From contig JARWIR010000027.1 of the NCBI GenBank assembly GCA_029959085.1, forward strand, positions 4,898,001 through 4,962,000: a DNA stretch of 64,000 nt. The letters are read 5' to 3'. The notes beneath the pieces were generated by a model, which saw only the letters and a program-made list of their open reading frames with translations, was not told where the DNA came from and did no database searches. Shown piece by piece: positions 12,101 to 22,870 of this stretch. How positions within the stretch are numbered: position 1 is the first letter of the stretch; each line of letters starts with the position of its first letter. The DNA is from Nemophila menziesii (lineage: Eukaryota; Streptophyta; Magnoliopsida; Boraginales; Hydrophyllaceae). Made by a program: the position numbers and the translations under genes.

Positions 12101-12176
12101 AAAGCATCAAAGGCAGAGTAAATCCCAAGTTGCTTATTTATATGTTTGTGAATCATTTGGTGAAAATTACATATAC

Positions 12177-12960
12177 TTGGCTTATATCAATGTCTTAGCG
12201 TTGGAGAAAATGGCAGGACACCTCGGTGAGTATCGCATGAAAAACCCGGCCACTAAACAAGTGCTTTATGTGGTGTGGTTAGTAGGATATGGTTTCATAT
12301 TGGGTTTCAATTCGTCAACTAGTAATTATAATTTGATTAGAGTTCATAGCAATGAAGGAAGACCTGATTTAGATATAAGTGTGACAACTTTTGGATATGA
12401 CAATGATGATGCTTGGAGTTTGAAGAGATACCTTGATATTACTCACATGAGTGGAGGAAATAGATCAATATGTTGTACATGTAACAATGACCTCTTTTAC
12501 ATTTTAAGTTTTTGCTATGATGAATTATCGAAATCAGATATAATTAGATCAACTTTTGACGGCAAAAACGCCATGAACATCAAGTTCCCTCAGAATCAGA
12601 GTTTTCTATCATCTGAAATAACTCTATTTCAGGCATTTATTGATCCTGATCATGGTAAGCTCTCAATCAGGTTCATAATTGAACAAGAGCTCCATATGGT
12701 CAGAGAAAAAGATTATTGCTTTGGATTTTATGAATGATTATTCAGATCCAGATTCTATTACTGTGCTTCATTATTGGCCATCAAAGAGTCAAATGCATAT
12801 TTCTATCAATAATCATCTTCTGCAATATGATATTCACTCCAAAAAGTCTACATGTTTAGCCGAGGCACCCCTGGGGGAAACGGTTTTGTACCAACTAGTT
12901 CCATCTTTAGTATTCCTCAAAGGAATGCATTATGAAGATTTGTTGAATCTTAGCCTATGA
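12177..12960 (+). pseudogene. F-box-associated-domain protein pseudogene, 5'-truncated and frameshifted
   Basis: The first frame (to 12737) contains NPATKQ, GYGFILGFNSSTSNYNLIRV, then SVTTFGYDNDDAWSLKR and CCTCNNDLFYIL. This pattern is typical of the C-terminal F-box-associated (FBA/kelch-like) region of plant F-box substrate adaptors. A second frame (12679-12960) continues with ALDFMNDYSDPDSITVLHYW and HLLQYDIHSKKSTCLAEAP, so a frameshift lies at about 12,680-12,735. No N-terminal F-box is visible; the RNase H fragment sits where it should be. Intact members act in SCF ubiquitin ligases. No ATG-initiated intact frame. Confidence 0.75.
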
Positions 12961-13521
12961 TTATCTTTTATAATGGTTTGTTAGTAATTTTATATTCTCC
13001 TATTTAAAATTTATAAATTATGTATTATTGCGATTGTTTATATATATGTTTTTCTTATTGACCATGCTTAAGCAACATCTACTTATACTATTTCAGGGTC
13101 ATCTATGCCCGAGTTGAAATATTTAAATGACTGCCAACATATATCATTTGGCTGGTCCAAGCAAAGTCAAAGGTTTGAAATTCAGCACAGACAAGGGCGA
13201 ACATATACAATAATGGATGACTATATCTACCATATATAGGATCACTCTCCTAACTTCTTTAAACATCAAGGATTTGGCTTCTGTTGAGGAGAAAGTTGTC
13301 TATGTGATTGTCCCATATGTTTTGACAAGTTAGTCCTTTGTCTCTAAAACGTACATATATGGGACCATCTCTTTCACACAACCTTCCTCCGTGGGAGCTA
13401 CTGCAGTTAGTTTTGTACTTGGCACGTACTTCAACTCATACTTTTGGTAAGAAAGGCATTTTTGGCAAACCATTTCAGGTCATCAGTCACATTGTATTGT
13501 AACTTGCTTAACTAAAAATAT
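12961..13521. other. Noncoding interval
   Basis: AT-rich, with no recognised gene. It could include degraded 3' sequence of the F-box pseudogene. Confidence 0.5.
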
Positions 13522-13849
13522 ATGGACAGCAATATAGCTTTTTCAGCGCTTTGTTGGTCAGAGAGAGTGATACACTGGAAGAATAGGTTGGTGTTTTCAG
13601 GTTCAACAAATTATATTTCTTGGCAGAAAGTTATGAGTAAGTGTTGTTCAGATCTCCAAAACTTCCATATATTTTCCCCAAGCAACTCACCATTTTTTCC
13701 TTGGTTAAAAGACTCGCAACTACACGTAGAGGCAATGAAAAGAGATGAAATAAGAAATCAACCACGTCTTTCCCTGCTTCCGCAAAAATGACTCGTTTTC
13801 CTTTCCTGTCAATGAGAAGTCGTAAACTCACTTTGTTTGTTGATGCCAT
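13522..13849 (-). pseudogene. DUF674 family pseudogene (minus strand)
   Basis: From ATG at 13849 the minus strand reads MASTNKVSLRLLIDRKGK, RVIFAEAGKDVVDFLFHLFS, LPLRVVASLLTKEKMVSCLG and KIYGSFGDLNNTY. This is the N-terminal hallmark of the plant DUF674 family (LLIDKKGQRVLFAEAGKD and following). A TAA at 13631-13633 interrupts it. The frame then continues open to about 13522 with further family-like sequence (LLNLKTP, LYCCPY). The family usually runs to several hundred residues, so this is an interrupted 5' fragment. The biochemical function of DUF674 is unknown. Confidence 0.8.
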
Positions 13850-13867
13850 CTTACCATAGATTAGCAT

Positions 13868-15180
13868 AACTTGTTGATTTTTTCTTGTTTATAAAAGATT
13901 GAGCAGGTTCATGAAATTTAATTGGAAAATAGTTAGGTTGTGATGCTTTGGATTTTATAATTAATATGTATAGGATAAATAAATTTTGACTGCAGGCATA
14001 TTTATTTCCCAAAGAGATTACTAACTAAATGAAATATGTTGGTCGGGTGAAAAAGAAATCAAGGATCAAATAATTTTTTTTATTATTACATCCGAGGTCT
14101 TATGACCGATTAAATGAATCTAACACCTACAGATTACCCACAAAGGAGAACGAGACGTGGAGGTAAATGACTTCATACGCATGGTAAACAAAGGTTGAAA
14201 CAGATAAATATTCTATAACTATTGAGTATTCTGTAATTTCATGTTATCGATGTTATGCTTTTCATGGTAGACAAAGAACACGGAAAAGGAATGAGTTTTG
14301 GCAAACACCATAATTTATCCAACATGCATTTGCCTGGTAATATTACATACTTTAATTGTTTTATTGAGATTTAAATGAGATGATTAAACATAGTAAATAA
14401 ATAATAACATTTATGGTCATATGCACAAAACTTTTTTGGTAATAACAGAGTTAGATGAAATAAAAATATTGGTAATAACACTTCAAGCATAACAACAAGG
14501 ATTACTAATACACATTTTTGCCGGTCTTTGTAAAAGACTGTTTAGTCGATCCTAATGGCGTATGAAAGGTAATTGTCCATTGCAACTCGATCGCCCCAAA
14601 ACATGAGAACAAGATAGGATCAAAAACATAAATCTTTGCAATCGTATATAGATATTATTTAGTATAACATGTATGGAAGGTTGAGGATCCGGCTTCCACA
14701 AGTACATATTAATACACAAAAAATCACCTCTACAAGTACATTGCTTGTGGAGTTTTTTTGTTACTGTGGGAAAAACACTACTCCATCGTCGGTGCTTGGG
14801 GAAATACTCATACAATGCAAAAGTAATCAATGAGATAAGAGCAATGATAGTGAGAAAGTTGTTGCGGTACGTTAAATATTCTAGTGAATTGAACTAGACC
14901 AAATAATTTTTAATTATTAATGGTTTAACGGATATGTAACTGGATGTTAATAATAGACGTAATTTTGATAATTTGATGTGATGTGAATGGTAAGTTGTTA
15001 TGATGGATTATTATATATTGTCTAAAATGAAGGTTTTTTAGGTAGTTAATCAGCAAAATAATTGAGTGGACCATTTATTTCACTTAGTATTAGTTAAACC
15101 ACTAAGTATTTTCAGGAAAATTTAATACTCTGTAAATAACTCTTAGTTTAATCATTAATTAGTTGACTATACTAATGGAT
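13868..15180. other. Noncoding interval
   Basis: No gene supported. A minus-strand open frame at 14552-14830 has no recognisable domain and unusual composition; I treat it as chance. Confidence 0.5.
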
Positions 15181-16640
15181 TCATTGAGTACTCATCAAAT
15201 CGCAAGTGTATGGGTCGTTCAAGTAATATTTCGATAAACAAGATTTCGTTCTCATGGATTGAACTTGTATAATTCACGTGTTCAATGAATAAGTAGTAGT
15301 AATTGCTAATACAGAAAAATAAAATATAAAAAATATTTGTTTGGTTTTGTTTATAAGCTACTAAACGCAAGAAAATAAAGCAACTACTAAAGTAAAGACT
15401 AAAAGATTAGATGCAGATAAAAGATATACTTGAGTCTCGCTAGGGAATCACCTAAATTAACAATCTAATGCATTCATTTTTAGGGTAAAGCTAGTAATTA
15501 ATATTAGTCGGGATTCTACAATCTCATAACTCCCGTCAGGGTAGACTTAGGAGCTATCCTACAGTATTACGAACCCCGTCAGGACGATTATATGCTACGT
15601 TCAGATGATTAACTGAATTACAAGATTGGCTACGCAGTTAGTCGAGCCCGTGAGGATCATTGACGAACACCACGCGTTTCTATCCTAGTTTCGTAATTAA
15701 ACCCACATCAAGGTGATCACCGCCACTAGTGAATAGCCTAATTACTAATACCTACCCTTGATTCGCGACGTCAATGTTAGTAAATAAATATAAAGATAGA
15801 ATCAATATGTAATTATGCGACTTAATTTAAATTAATATAGTCCCAAATTAGAAAGACATTAAATTAGAAACTAAGATTCATCCCCAAGATATGAGTATCA
15901 AGTCATTTAAGTTTAGCTCATAATTAAATACATAAAGGAAAAGAAACTATAAATATACAAGTTTCATAAAAAGAGAAATAAAATAAAGAAGGACCTAATT
16001 AGGAGAAGGATTTGAGATGTTGTTGGAGGAAGAAAGACTTCTCTAGCTTCTGCTCTTGACTCTTTCTTTTGACGCTCTCCCCGAAGATGATTTAATTTGA
16101 AGAATAAATTGAGAGATTATGAATAAAGAGGTCTAAAAGGGCTTATATAGATAGTGAGAATGGATTAGGTCTAATCTTGTACTTAATTAAGTAATTTAAA
16201 GTACATGTCCGATTGCTAACATAAAGGCACAACTTTCTCTTTTAGATCTCCAGGTCTGAATTAGTACCTATCTGGCTCGAAATTAGAAATTAGTAACAGC
16301 TATCCAGATTTTTATCACTTTTTGTCAATTCTTCGAGTGGTACTTTCTCTATTTTGACCTCTCCTCTTGATCTAAGACTTTAAACTTCACTTCTCCTCCT
16401 CATCTTGGTTCTTCATAGCATCCATGTACCTAAGAAATTTATACTAAAAACAAACAACATAACGCACAAAAGTTCTAAAAATGCAAATAACATAATTCCA
16501 AGGGGAGAAAGTGCAATATATTAAAATAAGTATAAAAGTCTATCTAATAAGTCCAATTTCTACCTAAAAATAAGTCTCATAAGGGAATATATTTATAACA
16601 ATACGGAAAACGTCAAGGAGAAATTTGTGCTTGAATCGTT
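15181..16640. mobile_element. Unclassified noncoding plant repeat
   Basis: Starts with a CGCAAGTGTATGGGTCGTTC block and contains spaced CCCGTCAGG / CCCGTGAGG motifs and a purine/pyrimidine-biased tail. This style is familiar from non-autonomous elements widespread in dicot genomes. I could not see long terminal repeats, inverted repeats or a coding region, so the class is open. Boundaries are approximate. Confidence 0.4.
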
Positions 16641-17189
16641 ATGAAAGATGGTAGATTACATTCGTTGAGCAAAGTCAATACATTTGTATACTGCATTGGT
16701 GTGAGTAACAGAGGGTAGATAGTGTGTGTTTTACTTTCCCCTAATTATCCCCTAGCAACATTATTATAAGCTGAACGAGTGTTGCCTTTGTGGACGTGAT
16801 GCCAAATACGATATCCAATTAATTTACAACATATCGCGTTTGTGTGTCCATGACTAGGAAAACCAAAGTTAAGACAATGGTAATTTGAAGGTCTTTTGCA
16901 TCCATTATTGTGACTGAATATGGTGTTTTGTTATGGCTGCAGGTAAGTACTGGATACGACAACTATTGATGGGGAAAAATTGTATACAACACGTGTCGAC
17001 AAAGTCAAAAGATAAAGTGCAGCATGTTGTTTTAGTGAGGATATAGAGACCACCACTTCTCTTTGTTTCTCTTCCTAGATAATAAGGTTATATGTGTTAT
17101 TCAAAGAGGGAAGTTGATAATTGAGTACAATCTGACCTCAAATTGCTGAATAAAAGTTGTTAACATTCATTATAAACCAAAGAACATGC
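16641..17189. other. Noncoding interval
   Basis: Nothing recognised. Confidence 0.5.
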
Positions 17190-17622
17190 TAACCATTAGG
17201 TTATGGTTTTGAAAAGTGAAACTGATGGTTAAAACCGTTAGGTTATGGTTTCAGATAAAAATAACACTGACTAACTGAAAACTGTTTATTACCATATATA
17301 ATTTCATATTCAATAATAATCTAGGTTAAATTAGATATATTAAAATTCTAAAATTAAAATCCAAATACTAGATTTAACCAATTAATTAATAAAAATAATC
17401 TAGTTTGATTTTATAAATATTAATATAATTATTATTAAATTCTCATTTTGTTATGGTTAAAAAACGCAAAACCGTTTAGAAAAGCAAAACCGAATAATGC
17501 GGTTATGGTTTTGAAATGTGTAACCGATGGTTAAAAGCGTTAGGATATGGTTTTTATAAAATAAACGGTTACGGTTATGGTTTCGATATTTATGCAAAAA
17601 ACCTGACTGTTTCCATCCCTAG
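17190..17622 (-). mobile_element. hAT-like non-autonomous remnant
   Basis: Dense repeats of the GGTTATGGTTT and AACCGTT / AACCGAA type occur, and the right end reads on the minus strand as CTAGGGATGGAAACAGTCAG. This resembles plant hAT-family non-autonomous elements, which begin (C)AGGGATGG and carry subterminal CGGTT-rich repeats. A matching left terminus and an 8-bp target duplication were not found, so it may be truncated. Confidence 0.4.
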
Positions 17623-18441
17623 ATATATGTGATACGACTCCATAAATTATAGTTCTCCGTAAGAGGTTGGAAAACAAGGCCAATGTCGGACATATCAAAG
17701 GTGTTATGATGATATAGGTCTTGTCGTGGGACGTTTGTTTTTTAAACGAGTGTGGTGGTGTTTTAGACTAAAACGTGGAAGTCTTAGGGAAGATTTGTCA
17801 TGGCGTCTCTTGGAAGAATTCGAGAAAAGGTTATGATCTGTATCTCTTGATTCGATTGTATAAATTGTATCCAAGGTGAAATATTTTGGCAGAGTGAGAA
17901 TTTAAAGGTTCTAAACAAACCTTAAAATGACCCTTATTTTGGTATAATGATATAAATATTATTACTTGCCAAACAAAAATAATTATAATAATAATAATTA
18001 TTATTATTATAATTATAATAATAATAATAATAAATTCCACGACTACAAAACAATTTCAGTTCTAGAAGAAGAAATATGAAAATATTAACTTAAAAATATT
18101 TTTGTTAAAATGATAGATTATTATGCAAAACACAGGAGACAATTTGGTCTCTTTGAAGATACACGAGTATATTTACAACTTTTGCATGGTATAAGATCCG
18201 AAATTAATCTGTGGCGCTCTAAGTTTTCCGAAAGTCATCTTAGACATTTTTGGAGTTAGTCCATATGTTGTGTACAAAAGAGAATTTAGAAGGGTGCATG
18301 TTTATTTTAATAATTAGTTTTTGACCCTCTAAATTCTCATTGTTATAAGTTAATATTGAGTCATCTTATTAAAACTTGATGATTTTCTAGTCTTGCATAT
18401 ATCTTTTGCCTAGCCTGCAAAGACTTATTGCTGGTGCAATC
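17623..18441. other. Noncoding interval with a TAA/TTA microsatellite
   Basis: 17973-18031 is a self-complementary (TAA)n/(TTA)n microsatellite, able to form a hairpin. The rest shows nothing I recognise. Confidence 0.7.
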
Positions 18442-18632
18442 ATGGATCCTTCACCTACCAAACTAAGCTTGAAACTTCTTATAGACAAAAAAAAGACCAC
18501 GGAGTCCTTTTCGCCGAAGTTGAAAAAGACTACGTTGATTTCCATTTCCACATACTTTCTTATCCTTGAGATTCTGTTATAAACATTGTCGGGTCCCTAG
18601 GAAAATTTATGGAAGTATAGAAACACAATATA
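18442..18632 (+). pseudogene. DUF674 fragment (plus strand)
   Basis: From ATG 18442: MDPSPTKLSLKLLIDKK, then after a frame change at the run of A (about 18,487-18,494) DHGVLFAEVEKDYVDFHFHI, LSYP, a stop, then DSVINIVGSLGKF. This parallels the DUF674 N-terminus seen on the minus strand at 13.8 kb, but the two are clearly different paralogues. Copy B lacks the 22 bp that encode the NIVGSLG part. Inactive. Confidence 0.7.
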
Positions 18633-18680
18633 TATCTATATTATATTTCGAAGTTTTTCCTACGGTCTTGATTTACCCAC

Positions 18681-18766
18681 TTAAGTGGTGGCCAGGATCG
18701 ATTTTGGGAAAACATAAGTTGTGGCTAGGATCGAGGCAAAACATAAGTGGTGGCCAGGATCGATTC
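18681..18766 (+). repeat. Three imperfect ~30-bp repeats (AAGTGGTGGCCAGGATCGA)
   Basis: Units start near 18683, 18716 and 18745 with spacing of 33 and 29 bp; the middle one reads GTTGTGGCTAGGATCGAG. They lie just upstream of the leader-like segment and captured exons. Confidence 0.75.
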
Positions 18767-18869
18767 TGACCCCACTTATCATTAATCACTACAATTTTTT
18801 ATTTTATTTTAACACCTCACAACTCTTAAACCTAATCCATCACTCTCACCCGTTAACTCCTTCCTTCAA

Positions 18870-19040
18870 GAAAAACGTTGCTCGAGGACCATTCTCCAAC
18901 ATCAAGCAAACCGCGGCCGCCAGGAGGACCATTCTCCACCATATTCACATCTTCACACTTGCCTTTCCACCAAGATGATGCTCTGCCGCTTCAAAAACGC
19001 CGCCGCTCGAGGACAATTCTCACCTTCGGGTAACATCTTT
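18870..19040 (+). other. GC-richer leader-like segment with GAGGACCATTCTCC repeats
   Basis: Three imperfect copies of GCTCGAGGACCATTCTCCAMC occur at about 18,880, 18,922 and 19,002. Context resembles a plant 5' untranslated leader. It is related in inverted orientation to 10500-10720. An NotI-like GCGGCCGC is present natively near 18,912. Confidence 0.5.
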
Positions 19041-19196
19041 CCCCTCTTCTTTTATTCTTCAATTTCATCTTCTTAGCTCTTAAAACCCTTACAAAAACCT
19101 CTTCTGCTTCCTCTTTTCTTCCAATCATCAATGGCTATTCTCGATGATTCTCTGTTTGGCTCCATACCATGTTTAGCAACATGAAAGGCAAAAACA

Positions 19197-19460
19197 ATGA
19201 ATGGTTCGTTATTACCAAACCAACAAATGGCGGACGACAAAACGATGAACCAAACAAGGCCTAAGACAAAGATTGTGTGCACTTTGGGACCTGCATCAAG
19301 ATCTTTGGAGATGATAGAGAAGCTTTTGAAAGCTGGTATGAACGTTGCTCGATTCAACTTCTCCCATGGAACTCATGAGTATCATCAACAGACTCTTGAT
19401 AATTTTCGTCTGGCTATGCGTAATACTGGGATACTATGTGCTGTTATGTTTGATACTAAG
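19197..19460 (+). pseudogene. Cytosolic-type pyruvate kinase, first-exon fragment
   Basis: The frame has KTKIVCTLGPASRS, EMIEKLLKAGMNVARFNFSH, GTHEYHQQTL and GILCAVMFDTK, a clear match to the N-terminal exon of plant cytosolic pyruvate kinase (glycolysis: PEP + ADP to pyruvate + ATP). The likely native start is the second Met at 19227. Translation runs 88 codons to AAG at 19460, followed by GT at a position where plant genes place an intron before GPEIRTGF. No later exon is present, so more than four fifths of the enzyme (about 510 residues) is missing. The active-site Arg in NVARFNFSHG is intact here. Read through, the frame stops within the intron at 19544. Confidence 0.9.
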
Positions 19461-19589
19461 GTCTTTCCTTATCTCTTCTTTTTCAAGTTCATTTTTTACC
19501 ATGTTGTTCTTTTTGATAATTTAAATGAAGACGAATCAAATTAACAGTTACACCATTAATTATTTTTGTTTAATTTCGAGGAGACTTTA

Positions 19590-19690
19590 ACCGTGCAATT
19601 TTTGCAGATTTTAGGGACCTACAGTGAAATTTTTGCATATTTTAGGGACCTACAGTTCAATTTTGGATAATATAGGATCTTCAGTGCACT
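19590..19690 (+). repeat. Short tandem repeat, ~30 bp (TTTTAGGGACCTACAGT)
   Basis: Two good and one degenerate unit of a ~30-bp repeat (ATTTTAGGGACCTACAGTGA, then ...ACCTACAGTTCA, then GGATCTTCAGTGCA). Directly after it, 19692-19770 has a protein-like frame (IGNAIPGRIYGANPLDNRDG) ending at a GT, possibly one more captured exon that I cannot name. Confidence 0.55.
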
Positions 19691-19917
19691 TCTCCATTGG
19701 AAATGCTATTCCAGGCCGAATATATGGTGCAAATCCTCTTGACAATAGAGATGGGAATGGTGGTGATAGGTATTAATTACCAATATTTGTAGAGTTAGAT
19801 AGAATTACACCCCCTCCATGCCTATATATTTTTGAATTAACCGTTTTTTAATGTTTGCTAATATGATACAGATTTGCAATCCTTTCATTGTTGTTTTGCA
19901 GATAGTTATGAACCGCG

Positions 19918-20183
19918 GGCAAAACTAAAAGCCAAGGGAAGCTTTTGAACTTTTCGATACTGATGGCTCTGGTAATTATCTATTTTTAATCTCTTTTACC
20001 CCAATATTTACGTAACTTTATATTTTCCTTATTTTATTTGTCTAGGCACTATCGATTCCGAGGAGTTAAATGTCGCAATGAGGTTTGTAAATTGTAATTT
20101 TCTTACATACGTGTTAATTGATAGTTCTGAACGTTCTAATTCATGATTATTATAAGGCCCTTGGATTTGAAATGACTGAAGAG
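19918..20183 (+). pseudogene. Centrin (caltractin) fragment in three exon pieces
   Basis: Exon-like pieces 19918-19971, 20046-20082 and 20157-20183 together encode REAFELFDTDGSG, TIDSEELNVAMR and ALGFEMTEE, the first EF-hand and following helix of centrin, a calcium-binding protein of microtubule-organising and mRNA-export complexes. Boundaries have GT/AG signals (G|GTAATTATC, TCTAG|GC, GAG|GTTTG, ATAAG|GCC). The phase into the third piece is off by one, suggesting a one-base loss. The remaining EF-hands are absent. A ~46-bp segment (ACAGATTTGCAATCCTTTC...) is repeated at 19868 and 20222. Confidence 0.85.
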
Positions 20184-20731
20184 GTAAAAACATATTCTTT
20201 TTTTATGTGTGCTATTATAATACAGATTTGCAATCCTTTCTTTGTTGGTTTGCATATAGTTATGAACCTGTTATGTTCATTGATGGAAACCAAAACAAGC
20301 CTTGATAACCAGGTTAGTAATATCTGAGTAATAGTTAACTATACTGTAAGAATAATACAGGTTTGGAAAATATGAATATTAAGCTTGCTTGCCTGAATAA
20401 TTTTGCAGGAAAAGGAGTTGATATAAAGAAGAGGTATTGTAATGAAATTAAAGGTGTTGAATATGTTATGACGTTGGAAGCCTTATACCGTAGAACGGAT
20501 TATTATTTTTTTGGCGTGAGATCTCAACAAAAATCAGGTGAACGATTATGTTAATAACTATGATCTTAATTGCACTATTGGTCCCTGTATTGATTATGCT
20601 ATAAAAAAGAGATAAAGAGGCTAAATGAGTTATTTACCCATTGCTAAGCGGTATGGATTATGCTTTTTATATTTTCTGTGGAAGATGCGAAGTTGGGCTT
20701 CTTTAACAGGCACTACTGTTAAACTATGCAG

Positions 20732-21347
20732 AAGTTTTTTGTTATTGATTCTGGTACTGGAACTATAGAATAGGTTTTGCACTTGGAATAATGCTTTTAG
20801 GGTGAGATTTTATAAATTTAGATTATATTAAATTTTTTTATTAGTATTAATATTTGTTTGTTTGTATGTTAGGCTCCCATGGGAAGTTACGGGAGTGATG
20901 TTAGCAGATACTATAGATGGTTACAAAAAAAGGAGAGTTTAATTTCTGAATTTTTCAAAAAATTTAATTCGTCTCTTGATGAACAATTAGTGAGCAGAAT
21001 GAATGGTGGAACTGTGGATTGGGTAGAGCGTAGCTCTCCAAGAAAGTAATTTTTGTGTTTCTTTTTAATACCGTTTATTTTTTGTGGAAAAGATGGTTAA
21101 ATAATTTATTTGTTGTCCAGATTTGGGAATATATTGAGAAATGAAATGAAAGAATGTCAAAAGATAGCGCACAAACTGGTGTTTTAGTGGACCCAATGTA
21201 TCCGCTTGGGAAACGGCAACAAGTCTTAGCCATGGAGATGTGAAAGTGGTAATGATTCATACTGGAGGGACTCTTGGAATGTTTGGACTTGCACAACGCT
21301 ACACATCTTATTTTCAAATGCTTGATGTTAATGATGGTACAAAATGA
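20732..21347 (+). pseudogene. D-cysteine desulfhydrase / ACC-deaminase-like enzyme, 3' fragment
   Basis: Three exon pieces: 20732-20801 (KFFVIDSGTGT, then after a small frame change IGFALGIMLLG), 20873-21045 (LPWEVTGVMLADTIDGYKKK, then SLISEFFKKFNSS and WVERSSPRK), and 21121-21347 ([49 protein letters not shown], ending VNDGTK and TGA). This order (glycine-rich DSGTGT, LPWEV..MLADT, GVLVDP, IHTGG) fits the C-terminal half of PLP fold-type-II D-cysteine desulfhydrases. Splice phases GG|G and AA|A are preserved; the apparent stop at 21046 is simply the donor AA|GTAAT. Frameshifts lie near 20,763, 21,172 and 21,207, so it is non-functional. Family name inferred from memory of motifs. Confidence 0.65.
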
Positions 21348-21933
21348 GTACCTTTCATGAATGCTGCGTCTTTCACTTAGAGATATGTTTAGTTTTGTAA
21401 ATTGTTATGTTTTGGAATAATATTTTTAGTCTCATTTGTGGAAAATAGTAACGATGTAAAATAAACTAAACTCTTCATTAACTATTGCCTTGAATGAAGT
21501 TTGTAAGATGATGGATCGCTAAAAGATTATTATTAGATAAGGATTCTTAACCTTGGGGTATAATCCAAATTCTGAAGAATGAAAATGGTTAAACTATCAA
21601 CTATTTAATCGAGATTCAGTTATTGAAACTGGTGTAGCATTTTATTCATTAATGGCATAATAATAAGTTAAACAATATCATTTTACAAACACACTCTGAA
21701 ATTATTGTTGACAATTAGCATCAAAGTTTATTTTATTGCTGAATGCAGAGTTATAAACTCATGCTGAAAGAGTAGTGCGCCCGGTTGAGTCAGTGCAGCA
21801 TCGGTACATGAGAAACCTGTCCATTGGACGTTCACATTCAGGTCACGTAACACTCGGTGGGGCCTGAGCAGCTGTACCAGGATAAAACAAGCGGCTACAA
21901 TGATGTTTAGGGTGGTGATCACGAAGTTTAGGA
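21348..21933. other. Noncoding interval inside the probable Helitron
   Basis: Nothing recognised. Confidence 0.4.
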
Positions 21934-22110
21934 TTAAGCTTAATTCTTAATTTAAGCTTAATTCTAATTTAAGCTTAATTCTTAATTTAAGCTTAATTCT
22001 GATCATATACATTTTCTAATTTATATCATTCCCTATATTAAGTAATTCTAATCTTAATTCTTAATTTAAGCTTAATTCTTGCAAGTCTAATCTTCATATT
22101 TCGTAAGCTT
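21934..22110 (+). repeat. Minisatellite of TTTAAGCTTAATTCT-type units
   Basis: Repeated AATTTAAGCTTAATTCTT blocks, about 16-18 bp each, fill 21934-22000 and recur at 22050-22110. They grade into the heptamer array that follows. Confidence 0.8.
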
Positions 22111-22129
22111 AATTCTTGCAAGTTTAATT

Positions 22130-22870
22130 CTCGTTTAACCTTAACTTTAATCTTAACCTTAAATCTTACACCCTAAACATTACCTTGACATTGAACCTTA
22201 AACCTTGACAACCTTATCTTCATCTTCACTTTAACCTTAACCCTTGAATCTCAAGACTTAACCTTTACATTTACCTTCATCTTAAGTTTAACCTAACCAT
22301 AACCTTAACCTTGAAGTTAAAACTTAACCTTAATCTTGAACCTTAAACCTTGAACCTTGAACCTTCAACCTTCAACCTTGAACCTTGAACCTTCAACCTT
22401 GAACCTTCAACCTTGAACCTTGAACCTTAAACATTAAACCTTAAACCTTAAACCTTAAACCTTAAACCTTAACTTTAAACGTAACCTTAACTTTAAACCT
22501 TAACCTTAACTTTCATCTTAAATGTTACCTTAACCTTAAACATAGAAAGAATCATCGCGCTAATATTCGACCTTAAACTGGAATTTTGTTAAACCTTAAA
22601 CGTTTAATCTTGAACCTTAACTCTAACTTAACCTTAATTTTAAAGTTAAATTTAACCTTAACCTTGACTTAAAATTTAACCTTAACCTTGACTTAAAATT
22701 TAACCTTAGCCCTTAACTTTAACCTTAAAATTAACCTCATCCTTAACCTTGACCTAAACCTTAACCCTAATTTTAACTTTAAACTCAACCTTACCTTAAC
22801 CTAACCTTCTTATTGATGAGAAACAAAAGAAAAATCTTAACCCTAACTTTAACCTTGACCTTCACCCTTG
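22130..22870 (+). repeat. Degenerate heptamer array (CCTTAAA / CCTTGAA / CCTTCAA)
   Basis: About 740 bp of head-to-tail 6-8-mers dominated by AACCTTAA, CCTTGAA and CCTTCAA, one step from the plant telomere unit CCCTAAA, with occasional CCCTAAA/CCCTAA. It is interrupted by short unrelated stretches. Not a true telomere: it is internal, degenerate and lies just before a Helitron-type end. Confidence 0.85.

Noticed and set aside
14552..14830. Minus-strand 92-codon frame as a gene
   Set aside because: No homology recognised, odd composition, and adjacent DNA is noncoding.
17831..18040. Minus-strand frame with a run of isoleucines
   Set aside because: Produced by translating the TAA/TTA microsatellite.
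22130..22870. True telomere or chromosome end
   Set aside because: Units are mostly CCTTAAA/CCTTGAA, not CCCTAAA, and the array is internal and flanked by ordinary sequence in both copies.
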